From Roseibium sp. (GTDB lineage: Bacteria; Pseudomonadota; Alphaproteobacteria; Rhizobiales; Stappiaceae), in the NCBI GenBank assembly GCA_017643215.1, contig JAEPNV010000001.1:186001-250000 (forward strand): a stretch of 64,000 nt of DNA. Direction: 5' to 3'. Both the position numbers and the translations under genes were made by a program. Numbering within the stretch: position 1 is the first letter of the stretch; the number at the start of each line of letters is the position of its first letter. This document shows, piece after piece, positions 26,295 to 36,476 of the stretch. The notes beneath the pieces were generated by a model. The model was not told where the DNA came from, did not search any database, and saw only the letters and a program-made list of their open reading frames with translations.

Positions 26295-27515
26295 ATGCCA
26301 CGGGCAATTCTGTGCGTGTTGGACAGCTTCGGCATTGGCGGGGCGGCCGATGCGGCCCGGTTTGGGGATGCCGGGTCCGACACGCTGGGTCACATCGCCG
26401 AACACTGTGCGAGCGGCAAGGGCGACCGGGCCGGTCTGCGCGACGGGCCGTTGCGTCTTCCCAATATGGACCGTTTGGGCCTTGGCGCCGCGTCGAAGAA
26501 CTCCAATGGCAAGGCTGCGCCGGGCCTTGATTTTGCCGGCGCGCCGGAGGGCCTTTGGGGACACGCGGAGGAAGTCTCGAACGGCAAGGACACCCCGTCC
26601 GGACACTGGGAAATCGCCGGGGTTCCCGTGCGGTTCGACTGGGGCTATTTTCCCGAAGCCGTGCCGGCCTTTCCGGACGATCTGATCGCGGCGGTCAAGG
26701 ACAAGGGGGTCATTGGCGGCGTTCTCGGCAACAAACACGCCTCCGGCACCGTGATCATCGAAGAGCTCGGCGAGGAGCATATCCGCACCGGATGGCCGAT
26801 CTATTATACCTCCGCCGACAGCGTCATCCAGATCGCCGCCCACGAAGACCATTTCGGTTTGGAGCGGCTGTATGACCTTTGCGAGATCACGCGCGAGATC
26901 GCCGATCCCTACAATATCGGGCGGGTGATTGCCCGCCCGTTTGTCGGCGACAGTGCGGCAACGTTTCAACGGACGGCCAACCGGCGGGACTATTCGGTTC
27001 TGCCGCCCGAACCGACGCTGCTTGACCGGCTGACGGGAGCGGGCCGCACGGTTTACGGGATCGGCAAGATCTCCGACATCTTCGCCCATCAGGGCGTGTC
27101 GAAGGTGTTGAAGGGGGCCGGTAACGACCAGTTGTTCGACAAAACCCTGGAAGCGATGGAAAGCGCCGGCGATGGCGACCTGGTGTTCGCCAACTTCATC
27201 GACTTCGATTCCCTTTATGGCCACCGCCGGGACGTGCCGGGTTATGCGGCCGCGCTGGAGCAGTTTGACACCCGGCTGCCGGACATGATCTCAAGGCTGC
27301 GTGAAGGCGACCTTCTGATCCTGACGGCGGATCATGGCTGTGATCCGACCTGGAAAGGCTCCGATCATACGCGTGAGCATATCCCCATTTTGGGTGTCGG
27401 TCCGGGCGTTCCGGGACGGGCGATCGGCGCGCGCAAGACATTTGCCGATATCGGCGAAAGCGTCGCCGCGCATCTTCAAATCGCGCCCGGAGCACACGGC
27501 ACCAGTTTTCTTTGA
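26295..27515 (+). CDS. deoB: Phosphopentomutase
   Basis: A 406-aa metal-dependent mutase of the alkaline phosphatase superfamily that turns (deoxy)ribose 1-phosphate into the 5-phosphate. Metal ligand Asp10 is in [15 protein letters not shown]; the phosphorylated residue is Thr100 in [36 protein letters not shown] and [11 protein letters not shown] complete the site. The ATG at 26295 follows AAAGGA; an in-frame upstream TTG at 26268 overlaps the repeat end and is unlikely. A MITE-like element lies just upstream, so its promoter may differ from that of deoA. Confidence 0.97.
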   Translation: MPRAILCVLDSFGIGGAADAARFGDAGSDTLGHIAEHCASGKGDRAGLRDGPLRLPNMDRLGLGAASKNSNGKAAPGLDFAGAPEGLWGHAEEVSNGKDTPSGHWEIAGVPVRFDWGYFPEAVPAFPDDLIAAVKDKGVIGGVLGNKHASGTVIIEELGEEHIRTGWPIYYTSADSVIQIAAHEDHFGLERLYDLCEITREIADPYNIGRVIARPFVGDSAATFQRTANRRDYSVLPPEPTLLDRLTGAGRTVYGIGKISDIFAHQGVSKVLKGAGNDQLFDKTLEAMESAGDGDLVFANFIDFDSLYGHRRDVPGYAAALEQFDTRLPDMISRLREGDLLILTADHGCDPTWKGSDHTREHIPILGVGPGVPGRAIGARKTFADIGESVAAHLQIAPGAHGTSFL

Positions 27516-27609
27516 CCGCGGCGATGGCAAGGGTGTTGCGCCTGCGGCCGTGACGTAGTCCATTTGACGGCACTTGGAATCTCACGACTCGGGCCACCGG
27601 ACACCTTTC

Positions 27610-28605
27610 ATGACCAAACACAGCACGGTGCCCAAGGCCGAACTGCATTGTCACATTGAAGGCGCAGCGCCGCCGTCGCTGGTTATGCGCCTCGCCGAGC
27701 GCTACCGGATCGATGTTTCGCCGGTGATCGACCGGAATGGCCGGTACATCTGGTCCGATTTCACCGAGTTCCTGCGGGCCTATGACCTGGCAAGTTCCGT
27801 CTTCCGCACACCGGCCGATTACGGCCTTCTAGCCGAAACCTATTTCCGGATGCTGGCCGCCGAGGGTGCCATCTACGGCGAAGTGTTCATATCCCCCGAT
27901 CACGCACAGTCGGCGGGTCTGTCCTACCGTTCCTATGTCGAAGGTCTTGCCGCCGGGATCGAGCGCGCCAAGATCGACACCGGGATCGAAGCCCGCATGA
28001 TCGCCGTTGGCGTCCGCCATTTTGGCGCCAAGTCGGTCGAGCGGGTGGTTCAGGAGGTGATCGCCAATCCGCATCCGCTGGTCACCGGATTTGGCCTGGC
28101 GGGAGATGAGCGGGAGGGTCATCCGGCGAATTTCGCCAGGGCCTTCCGCATGGCCGGTGAGGCCGGGCTTGGATTGACCGCCCATGCGGGTGAACTCGCG
28201 GGGCCGGAAAGTGTGCTTGCCGCGATCGAATTCTTGCGCGTCAAGCGGATCGGGCACGGCGTTCGGGCGATCGAGGACCAGGATCTGGTCCGCCGTCTGG
28301 CAGATGAGGAGATTGTCCTGGAAGTTTGCCCGGGATCGAACGTGGCGCTCGGGATCTATCCCGTCCTGCGCTTTCATCCGATCAATCTTCTGCGCCGGGC
28401 CGGCGTACGCGTGACGTTGAACTCCGATGACCCGCCCTTCTTCAACACCACGCTCGGCAAGGAATACACATCGCTCGCCAAGACCTTCGGCTGGAAGGTC
28501 AAGGACCAGCTGGCCTTGACCCGTACCGCGATCGATGCCGCCTTCTGTGATCCAGCGACCCGGAAACGTCTGATTGTCCGACTGGACAGCGCGGTGGTTC
28601 CGTGA
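27610..28605 (+). CDS. add: Adenosine deaminase
   Basis: A 331-aa zinc-dependent deaminase of adenosine/deoxyadenosine. It shows the HxH metal motif ELHCHIEGAAP (His13, His15), LTAHAGELAGPESV, RIGHGVRAIED, EVCPGSNVALGIYP and NSDDPPFFNT. An assignment to the adenine deaminase subgroup is possible for such proteins. The nucleoside-importer context favours adenosine. It lies 94 bases after deoB. Confidence 0.92.
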   Translation: MTKHSTVPKAELHCHIEGAAPPSLVMRLAERYRIDVSPVIDRNGRYIWSDFTEFLRAYDLASSVFRTPADYGLLAETYFRMLAAEGAIYGEVFISPDHAQSAGLSYRSYVEGLAAGIERAKIDTGIEARMIAVGVRHFGAKSVERVVQEVIANPHPLVTGFGLAGDEREGHPANFARAFRMAGEAGLGLTAHAGELAGPESVLAAIEFLRVKRIGHGVRAIEDQDLVRRLADEEIVLEVCPGSNVALGIYPVLRFHPINLLRRAGVRVTLNSDDPPFFNTTLGKEYTSLAKTFGWKVKDQLALTRTAIDAAFCDPATRKRLIVRLDSAVVP

Positions 28606-28641
28606 GACCACCGGTCCGCCGCCTCGAGAACGGGCCGTCCC

Positions 28642-29886
28642 ATGTCCGCTGACACACCGTCATCAGAGATGCGCGATTTGTTTTCCGCCCGCGCGGCGCG
28701 CGGCGCAGCGCGGGCCATACTCGATAGCGCCATATCGGGTGATGTGGCAGGTCTGTCCGTCCATCCGGAAGCCATGGCGCGCGCGGCAGAATTGGCCGCC
28801 GATAGCATGACCAATGCGTACCCGGATCTTCAGATCCCGCCCTGCGGCTGCTGGCGCGATTTTGACATCGGTGATGTGCCGCGGTGGGATGTGTTGGCGC
28901 AAGCGCGTGGCTTTTCGTCCCCGGAAGACCTCTTGCAGGTCGCCGGTGACCTGGCGCTTTTGGGCGCGATCGCCGCCGTGCGTCCGCCGCGCGGCTGGCA
29001 CTTCGAAGACGGGCAGTCCGGCATGGATTTTGGCGGTGTCACCGGTCTCCGGCTCGCCGCGTTTTCAATGTTCCAAAGCGGCATGTTCTCCACCCGGCCC
29101 GCTGATCCGCTGCGCGTTGACGCCGATGCGCTGATCCGCCTGGAGGACAATGAAATCGCCGCCGGCTTCGGCGTTGCGGAGCAACAGGACGGGTCCTGGA
29201 TCGCGGAGATGACGCGCCACCTGCGCCGGTTCGGCGAAACAGTCGGCATGCGGCCTGACCTTTTCGAGCGCGGCGGCGATTTGCGGCCATCGGGCGTTGT
29301 CTTGAACCATCTGTTCGACCCGGGCGGCGCGCCGGTACCGCTAGAGACCGTGTTCGAAACGCTGGTGGATGCCTTTGCGCCGCTCTGGCCTGGCGGTGCG
29401 CAAAAGGGCGATGTCATTCTCGGAGATGTGTGGGCGCGGCGTGCGCCGCAAAGCCAGGCTTTGCCGGACGCGGTTCCCTTTCATTCAGCGCCTGCGGACA
29501 TGGCTTATGGCCTGATCGAGCCATTTGCCTGGGCGGGCCGCGACGTGGCGGATCTTGATGCCCTACCCGGTCCCTCGGACGCCCATCACGCCATGCTTTT
29601 CGTGTCCGCAGGTGTTGTTGAACTGACCGGCGCGGTGGGTGTCCAGCCGGATATCGACACGATGATCGCCCTGCGCGCAGTCACGTCCGCCTTGTCCCGG
29701 GACGTGGCGGATACTGTTCGGGTGAAGCTCGGCGTCGACGCAGCCACGATGCCGCTGCCCTGCATCATCGAGGCAGGAACCGCCCGGGCTGGCCGGGATC
29801 TCGCCCGGCAAAATCCCGAACCCGCTCAAAACATCTCGAAAATCCTGTTGGCGGGGTCTGTTTTTTGGCTGCCGTTCGGGGCATAG
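28642..29886 (+). CDS. DUF1688 protein, URC4/Urg3-like (uracil catabolism family)
   Basis: A 414-aa protein I recognise as DUF1688 from its run of family-like segments: MTNAYPDLQIPPCGCWRDFD, GVTGLRLAAFSMFQSG, FAPLWPGGAQKGDVILGDVW, and VPFHSAPADMAYGLIEPF near the C-terminus. The yeast homologue URC4 (fission yeast Urg3) is required for the URC route of uracil degradation, with a uracil phosphoribosyltransferase and the GTP-cyclohydrolase-II-like URC1. Here upp follows directly, which supports that role. URC1 is not in the window. Its biochemical activity is inference. Confidence 0.82.
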   Translation: MSADTPSSEMRDLFSARAARGAARAILDSAISGDVAGLSVHPEAMARAAELAADSMTNAYPDLQIPPCGCWRDFDIGDVPRWDVLAQARGFSSPEDLLQVAGDLALLGAIAAVRPPRGWHFEDGQSGMDFGGVTGLRLAAFSMFQSGMFSTRPADPLRVDADALIRLEDNEIAAGFGVAEQQDGSWIAEMTRHLRRFGETVGMRPDLFERGGDLRPSGVVLNHLFDPGGAPVPLETVFETLVDAFAPLWPGGAQKGDVILGDVWARRAPQSQALPDAVPFHSAPADMAYGLIEPFAWAGRDVADLDALPGPSDAHHAMLFVSAGVVELTGAVGVQPDIDTMIALRAVTSALSRDVADTVRVKLGVDAATMPLPCIIEAGTARAGRDLARQNPEPAQNISKILLAGSVFWLPFGA

Positions 29887-29963
29887 GTCATGAACCGCAC
29901 GCACCGTGCCCGTAACGATGTAACCCAGGCCCAAACGACCGGGCCCAACGGAAAGAGACAGCC

Positions 29964-30593
29964 ATGTCCGGAGCCAATGTCATCAGCCATCCGCTCGTTC
30001 AGCACAAGCTGACGATCATGCGCGACAAGGGAACTTCCACCCAAGGGTTCCGGCGTTTGCTGCGGGAGATCTCCACGCTGCTGTGTTATGAGGTCACCCG
30101 TGATCTCCCGTTGGTCCGGCAGACGATCGAAACGCCGCTTGCCGAAATGCAGGCCCCGACGCTGGCCGGCAAGAAACTGGTTTTTGCATCCGTACTTCGC
30201 GCTGGGAATGGCCTTTTGGAGGGCATGCTGGAGCTCGTGCCGTCCGCCCGGGTCGCGCATATCGGTCTTTACCGGGACCCGGAAACCCTCCACCCGGTGG
30301 AGTATTATTTCAAGGCGCCGGAAGATCTGAACGAGCGGCTTGTGATCGTGGTCGATCCGATGCTGGCAACGTCCAATTCGGCGATCGCCGCGGTTCAAAA
30401 GCTCAAGGAGCGGGGCGCCAACCATCTTCGGTTCCTCTGTCTTTTGGCCGCGCCGGAAGGTGTTGCCAAGTTCAACGAGGCCCATCCGGACGTGCCGATC
30501 TACACGGCCGCGATCGACGAGCGGCTGAATGAAAAGGGCTACATCGTGCCCGGGCTCGGCGATGCCGGAGACCGGATGTACGGAACGAAATAG
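29964..30593 (+). CDS. upp: Uracil phosphoribosyltransferase
   Basis: A 209-aa enzyme making UMP from uracil and PRPP. Family marks are [16 protein letters not shown] at the N-terminus, [13 protein letters not shown], the PRPP loop [16 protein letters not shown] (130-144) and [18 protein letters not shown] at the C-terminus. The PRPP loop reads LATSNSA where most Upp proteins have LATGGSA, a notable change at the phosphate-binding turn. It lies 77 bases after the URC4-like gene, so it could serve salvage, URC-type degradation, or both. Confidence 0.95.
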   Translation: MSGANVISHPLVQHKLTIMRDKGTSTQGFRRLLREISTLLCYEVTRDLPLVRQTIETPLAEMQAPTLAGKKLVFASVLRAGNGLLEGMLELVPSARVAHIGLYRDPETLHPVEYYFKAPEDLNERLVIVVDPMLATSNSAIAAVQKLKERGANHLRFLCLLAAPEGVAKFNEAHPDVPIYTAAIDERLNEKGYIVPGLGDAGDRMYGTK

Positions 30594-30623
30594 GCCGCGG
30601 GCATTCAGCGCAAGGGGCGTGTC

Positions 30624-31529
30624 ATGATCACGGTGTTCGGGTCGATCAATCTGGACCTGGTGGTGAGCGTGCCAAGGCTTCCGGGACCGGGCGAAACCGT
30701 CAGTGGACCCGATCACCAGAGTTTTGCCGGTGGCAAGGGTGCGAACCAGGCCTTGTCCGCCCGGCGCGCCGGCGCTGATGTCGCCATGGTCGGCGCGGTC
30801 GGCAATGATGCGTTCGCCGATCTCGCCCTTGCGAATTTGCGGCTGTCCGGGGTCGATCTGTCCGGTGTCCGCGCTCTGGATGGCGCGACCGGGCTTGCCT
30901 TGATCGGGGTCGAGGACAGCGGCGAAAATCAGATCATCGTGGCAAGCGGTGCCAATGCCCGGGTGGACGCGGAATGGCTGGACGGCCGCCTAACACCGGG
31001 CGCATGGCTCCTCGTGCAGGGCGAGGTTCGCGTAGATCAGATCGAAACGGCAATGACTGCCGCCCGCCGCGCCGGAACGAAGGTCTTTTTCAATCCCGCG
31101 CCGGTCCCGGGATCTAGCCTTAAAGCCTTGCTCGACCTCACCGACGTTCTTGTGGTCAACGAGGGTGAGGCGCGGGACGTGGCCGAGGCATTGGACCTGC
31201 CGGCAGACCCGGAGGCTTTCGCCGCGGCGTTCGCGGCCAAGGACCGGATCGCCGTCGTCACGCTCGGTGGGGCTGGTGCGGTTGCCTGCAGTAGGGAAAG
31301 GACAATCCGCTGCCGCCCGCCGGCCATCGACGTGGTTGATACGACCGGCGCAGGCGATGCGTTTTGCGGGGCTCTCGCCGCCGCGCTCGATGCGGGTCTC
31401 AATCTCGATCTGGGCGTGCGGCGTGCCGTTGCGGCCGGGGCACTTGCCTGCCAGGTGACCGGTGCGCAATCGAGCGCGCCGGACGCAAAGGCCATCTCCG
31501 ACATGGCCGGCAATGTCCGGATTGTGTGA
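30624..31529 (+). CDS. rbsK: Ribokinase
   Basis: A 301-aa PfkB-family sugar kinase phosphorylating ribose to ribose 5-phosphate. Features are FGSINLDLVVSVPRLPGPGE, the substrate loop FAGGKGANQALSARRAG, FFNPAP, VVNEGEA and the catalytic DTTGAGDAFCGAL (Asp245). It follows upp by 30 bases and probably closes the nucleoside block. Free ribose could arise from nucleoside hydrolysis or from a URC-type step. Confidence 0.95.
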   Translation: MITVFGSINLDLVVSVPRLPGPGETVSGPDHQSFAGGKGANQALSARRAGADVAMVGAVGNDAFADLALANLRLSGVDLSGVRALDGATGLALIGVEDSGENQIIVASGANARVDAEWLDGRLTPGAWLLVQGEVRVDQIETAMTAARRAGTKVFFNPAPVPGSSLKALLDLTDVLVVNEGEARDVAEALDLPADPEAFAAAFAAKDRIAVVTLGGAGAVACSRERTIRCRPPAIDVVDTTGAGDAFCGALAAALDAGLNLDLGVRRAVAAGALACQVTGAQSSAPDAKAISDMAGNVRIV

Positions 31530-31597
31530 CCGTCTTCACCGGCTGATAAGATCGCGGTGGTACGGCTAAGGCTAGAACGACCGGTGCGGAGCCTTTC

Positions 31598-32101
31598 ATG
31601 TGGCGTTTGGTGGTCTGTGTGTTGCTTTTGGCGGCTGTTGCCCCTTTGATCCCGGAATATGTCGTTCCGGCGCTAGAAGCGCGGCACTCGGGCGGCGTGG
31701 ATCAGACAACCACTGAAGACGAGGGCGCAGCGCGCGTCCATCGCATTCCCGTATCGCGCAACGGCCAATATGTCACCGAGGGCCGCCTAAATGGGCGAAT
31801 TGTCACGATGCTGGTCGACACCGGAGCATCCAAGCTTGCGATTCCCGAGGCGATTGCCAACCAGATCGGCATATTCCTGCAGCCGTCGGACTTCAATCAG
31901 CCGGTGCGGACCGCCAACGGGCGCACGTTTGGCGCAGCTGCGCGCGTGCGCGATTTCCGGCTTGGGCCGATCCGGTTGAAAGATGTTGACGCCATTGTCA
32001 TGAAAGACGGCCGCCTGGGCGTTCCGCTGCTGGGCATGTCGGCGCTTGGCCGGCTGGACCGGTTCGACATTTCCGATGACACGTTGGTTCTGGTTCAATA
32101 A
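31598..32101 (+). CDS. TIGR02281-type retropepsin-like aspartic protease
   Basis: A 167-aa membrane-anchored clan AA protease. An N-terminal hydrophobic helix (WRLVVCVLLLAAVAPLIP) is followed by a single retropepsin-like domain with the catalytic motif LVDTGASKLAIPE (Asp74), and a C-terminal LLGMSALGRLDRFDI typical of these proteins. Such proteases are frequent in alphaproteobacteria, and a homodimer is expected. Substrates are unknown. It stands alone between rbsK and the phosphohexomutase gene. Confidence 0.9.
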   Translation: MWRLVVCVLLLAAVAPLIPEYVVPALEARHSGGVDQTTTEDEGAARVHRIPVSRNGQYVTEGRLNGRIVTMLVDTGASKLAIPEAIANQIGIFLQPSDFNQPVRTANGRTFGAAARVRDFRLGPIRLKDVDAIVMKDGRLGVPLLGMSALGRLDRFDISDDTLVLVQ

Positions 32102-32168
32102 GCTGACATCCCTTCCGCTTACGCCTTTGTATTCCGCGTTTTCGTCCGTTCGCGACTGAGAGGTCTTC

Positions 32169-33668
32169 ATGTTTCCAAAACCCATTGCGGCGCTCAGCCC
32201 CAACACCTTCGCCTACGAATCCAGCCCGATGGTCAAACCGACGGGATTCCGCGAATACGACGCCCGCTGGCTGTTTGAAAAAGAAATCAACCTGATGGGC
32301 ATGCAGGCGCTTGGCATGGGTATCGGCACCTTGATGCATGAACGGGGCGTGCGGCCCGAGATAGTGGTGGCCCATGATTTTCGCGGCTATTCGGCCTCCA
32401 TCAAGATGGCGGTCGTGAACGGCCTTCTGGCGGCCGGGATCAATGTCCATGACATCGGTCTGGCACTGTCGCCGATGGCCTATTTTGCCCAGTTCGCGCT
32501 GGATGTTCCGGCTGTTGCCATGATCACCGCTTCGCACAACGACAATGGCTGGACGGGTGTCAAGATGGGTATTGACCGGCCGCTGACGTTCGGACCGGAC
32601 GAGATGGGCCGGCTGAAGGAGATCGTGCTTGGCGCCCTGTTCAATCTGAAGGCCGGCGGCAGCTACCGGTTCGTCGACGGGTTCCCGGATGTCTACATGA
32701 ACGACCTGACCGAGCGGCCGAACCTGAAGCGCCCGATCAAGGTTGTCGCCGCTTGCGGCAACGGCACGGCGGGCGCGTTCGCGCCGCGCATCCTGGAGGC
32801 GATCGGCGCCGAGGTCATCCCGCTCGATGCCGAACTCGACCACACATTCCCGCGTTATAACCCCAATCCCGAAGACCTGAAGATGCTGCACGCGCTGCGT
32901 GACAAGGTGCTGGAAACCGGCGCGGAGGTCGGGCTCGGATTTGATGGCGACGGTGACCGCTGCGGGGTTGTCGACAACGAGGGCGAGGAGATCTTCGCCG
33001 ACAAGGTCGGTGTGATGCTGGCCCGCGACATCTCCGGGCTTAATCCCGGCAGCCAGTTCGTGGTCGACGTCAAATCGACCGGCCTGTTTCACACCGATCC
33101 GGTGCTTCAGGCCAACGGTGCCAAAACCGACTATTTCAAGACCGGCCATTCCTACATCAAACGCCGGGTCCGCGAACTCAACGCGGTGGCCGGCTTTGAA
33201 AAGTCAGGCCATTACTTCTTCAATGCGCCGATCGGCCGGGGTTACGACGACGGTCTCGTTTCGGCGATCGCGATCCTCGACATGCTGGACCGCAATCCCG
33301 GAAAGAAGATGGCCGATCTTCGCCGAGATCTTCCGAAGACCTGGGGCTCGCCGACCATGTCGCCGCACTGCGCGGATGAGACGAAATACGGCGTCGTCGA
33401 CAAGGTCGTGGCCAGGTTTCAGGCCATGAAGGCGGAAGGTGAACCGGTCGCCGGTCAGCCGATCGCCGATCTGATCACCGTCAACGGCGTGCGGGTCGTC
33501 GCCGATGACGGCACATGGGGGCTTGTCCGCGCGTCCTCCAACAAGCCGGAACTCGTCGTGGTGGTGGAAAGTCCGGTCTCGGAAGAGCGCATGCGCGCCA
33601 TGTTCCACGCGGTCGACGCGGTCTTGCGCGAAAATCCCGAGGTCGGCGCGTACAATCAGACGATCTAG
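32169..33668 (+). CDS. Phosphomannomutase/phosphoglucomutase
   Basis: A 499-aa alpha-D-phosphohexomutase interconverting hexose 1- and 6-phosphates. The catalytic phosphoserine loop is TASHNDNGWTGVKMG (Ser122), the Mg loop GFDGDGDRCG (Asp259, 261, 263), the sugar loop GFEKSGHYFF, and the phosphate-binding tail RASSNKPEL. It resembles the AlgC/ManB branch. galM follows, so the pair may handle hexose for polysaccharide or nucleotide-sugar synthesis. Confidence 0.94.
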   Translation: MFPKPIAALSPNTFAYESSPMVKPTGFREYDARWLFEKEINLMGMQALGMGIGTLMHERGVRPEIVVAHDFRGYSASIKMAVVNGLLAAGINVHDIGLALSPMAYFAQFALDVPAVAMITASHNDNGWTGVKMGIDRPLTFGPDEMGRLKEIVLGALFNLKAGGSYRFVDGFPDVYMNDLTERPNLKRPIKVVAACGNGTAGAFAPRILEAIGAEVIPLDAELDHTFPRYNPNPEDLKMLHALRDKVLETGAEVGLGFDGDGDRCGVVDNEGEEIFADKVGVMLARDISGLNPGSQFVVDVKSTGLFHTDPVLQANGAKTDYFKTGHSYIKRRVRELNAVAGFEKSGHYFFNAPIGRGYDDGLVSAIAILDMLDRNPGKKMADLRRDLPKTWGSPTMSPHCADETKYGVVDKVVARFQAMKAEGEPVAGQPIADLITVNGVRVVADDGTWGLVRASSNKPELVVVVESPVSEERMRAMFHAVDAVLRENPEVGAYNQTI

Positions 33669-33737
33669 GCTCACTGGCGATGCCGGGCCTGCGGCCGTGG
33701 GCCGCTGTTCCGGCGCGCGGTTTGGAGATGCTGTCGC

Positions 33738-34727
33738 ATGATCCGCGACTTTGGCATGCTGGAAGACGGAACGCCGGTCCAGGAAGTCAGCCTTAAAAAG
33801 GGGCCGCTGGAGGCCAAGATTCTCACCCTCGGCGCCGTGATCCGCGACCTGACGTTCAATGGCCGGTCGGTCGTTCTCGGATTTGACGATCTGGAAAGCT
33901 ACATCAAGCATTCACCCTACTTCGGAGCTGTCGTTGGACGGTGCGCGAACCGGATCGCCGATGGGCGTTTTGCGCTCGATGGCAAACAAATCCAGTTGGA
34001 CCGGAACGAAAACGGCCAGCACCACCTGCATGGCGGGCGGGGCGGTTTTTCATCCCGCAACTGGTCCCTGGAACAGCACGACAAGGCAAGCGTGCTTTTA
34101 AAGCATGTGTCAGCGGACGGGGAGGAAGGCTATCCGGGAAAGGTGGAGGCGCTGGTGCGCTACACGCTGACCGGCGCAGGGGCACTCCGGGTCAAAATGA
34201 CCGCGACGGCGACAGATCCGACCCCTGTCAGCCTTGCCCAGCACAGCTATTTCAACCTCGATGGCAGTCAGACGATCGCCGATCATCTGCTTGAGATCGC
34301 GGCCGAACGCTATCTGCCGGTGGGTGATGATCTCATTCCAACGGGCGAGATCCGCAATGTCGCCTGGACGCCCTATGACTTTCGCGATGGGCGGAAGATC
34401 GGCGCCGGCGGCGGGATCGTTTACGACATCAACTATTGCCTGAACGAGGCGCCGCTGGAGGCCGTGGCCTTTGCCGCCGCCCTGGAAGACAGCGCCGGGG
34501 ATTTGCGTATGGAAGTCTGGACGACAGAGCCGGGCCTGCAGTTTTATGATGGATCCCATATCAACTGCCCGGTGCCGGGCCTGAATGGCCGGATTTACGG
34601 CCCGCGGGCCGGTCTGTGCCTGGAAGCGCAGAGATGGCCCGATAGCGTCAATCACACGCAATTTCCCAACGTGGTGCTGCGGCCGGGTGAAACCTACACC
34701 CAGATCACCGAATTCCGCTTTTCCTAG
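33738..34727 (+). CDS. galM: Aldose 1-epimerase (mutarotase)
   Basis: A 329-aa GalM that interconverts anomers of aldohexoses. Diagnostic stretches are GAVVGRCANRIADGRF, QHHLHGGRGGFSSRNW, SLAQHSYFNLDG (catalytic His) and GLQFYDGSHIN, with the C-terminal Glu-containing GLCLEAQRWPDSVNH. Length is typical. It is 69 bases downstream of the phosphohexomutase gene and upstream of the deacetylase-like gene. Confidence 0.95.
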   Translation: MIRDFGMLEDGTPVQEVSLKKGPLEAKILTLGAVIRDLTFNGRSVVLGFDDLESYIKHSPYFGAVVGRCANRIADGRFALDGKQIQLDRNENGQHHLHGGRGGFSSRNWSLEQHDKASVLLKHVSADGEEGYPGKVEALVRYTLTGAGALRVKMTATATDPTPVSLAQHSYFNLDGSQTIADHLLEIAAERYLPVGDDLIPTGEIRNVAWTPYDFRDGRKIGAGGGIVYDINYCLNEAPLEAVAFAAALEDSAGDLRMEVWTTEPGLQFYDGSHINCPVPGLNGRIYGPRAGLCLEAQRWPDSVNHTQFPNVVLRPGETYTQITEFRFS

Positions 34728-34747
34728 ATATGACACAGGGGATCTGA

Positions 34748-35775
<1,028 letters not shown>

Positions 35776-35779
<4 letters not shown>

Positions 35780-36396
35780 CCGACGGGAAATCCAAGGCCG
35801 CGCAGATCTTCGGCGAGCGCATCGGGACCGGTGAAATGGTGGCCGGTCAATCCGAGCGCGCGGGCCGCCGTGATGTTTTTCAATGAATCGTCGATGAAGA
35901 CGCATTGGCGCGGATCGAGACCGTTCCGGTCCAGAAGCAGCTGGAAAATGGCGGGATCCGGCTTGATGAGCCCGACCGCCCCCGACACCACCGTGTCGAT
36001 GAAGGAATGCGCAAGGAACGGAAACCGGGTCTGCGCCTCGGCATATTTCTCCGTCGAGAAGTTGGTGATCGCATAAAGCGGGACACCTGTTCTCTTTAAT
36101 TCCGCCAGAATGGTGACGGAGCCTTGGATGGCGCCCGGAACCATTTCATGCCAGCGCTCGTCATAGGCGCGGATCAGGTCGGTCTCCGCGGGGTGTTGTG
36201 CGCTGAGGATGGCCACCGCGTCGCGCCATGGGCGGCCGAGATCCTGTTCAAGGTTCCACGCCATGGAACAGACTTCGGTCAGAAAACGCCGCCGCTTTTG
36301 GTCGTCGGGGATCAGTGTCCGGTAAAGGTGTTCAGGATCCCAGTGGATCAGGACATTTCCAACATCGAATATGATGTATTTTGGGTCGGCGGGCAT
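35776..36396 (-). CDS. HAD-superfamily hydrolase (haloacid dehalogenase-like, YihX type)
   Basis: A 206-aa HAD phosphatase. Motif I reads IFDVGNVLIHWDPEHL (nucleophile Asp11), motif II ITNFS, motif III SGAVGLIKPDPAIFQLLL, and motif IV VFIDDSLKNITAARALG. A Gly at the second position of motif I is usual in this subgroup, whose E. coli member YihX is a sugar-phosphate phosphatase. Substrate here is unknown. It is convergent with, and overlaps by four bases, the deacetylase-like gene. Confidence 0.92.
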
Positions 36397-36476
36397 GCGT
36401 ATCCTCGGCTATTCTGCGAATCGCGCTGCGGTCTTGTCCGGCTGGCGGGCGCGTTAGATCAAAGGGGTGTGACATC

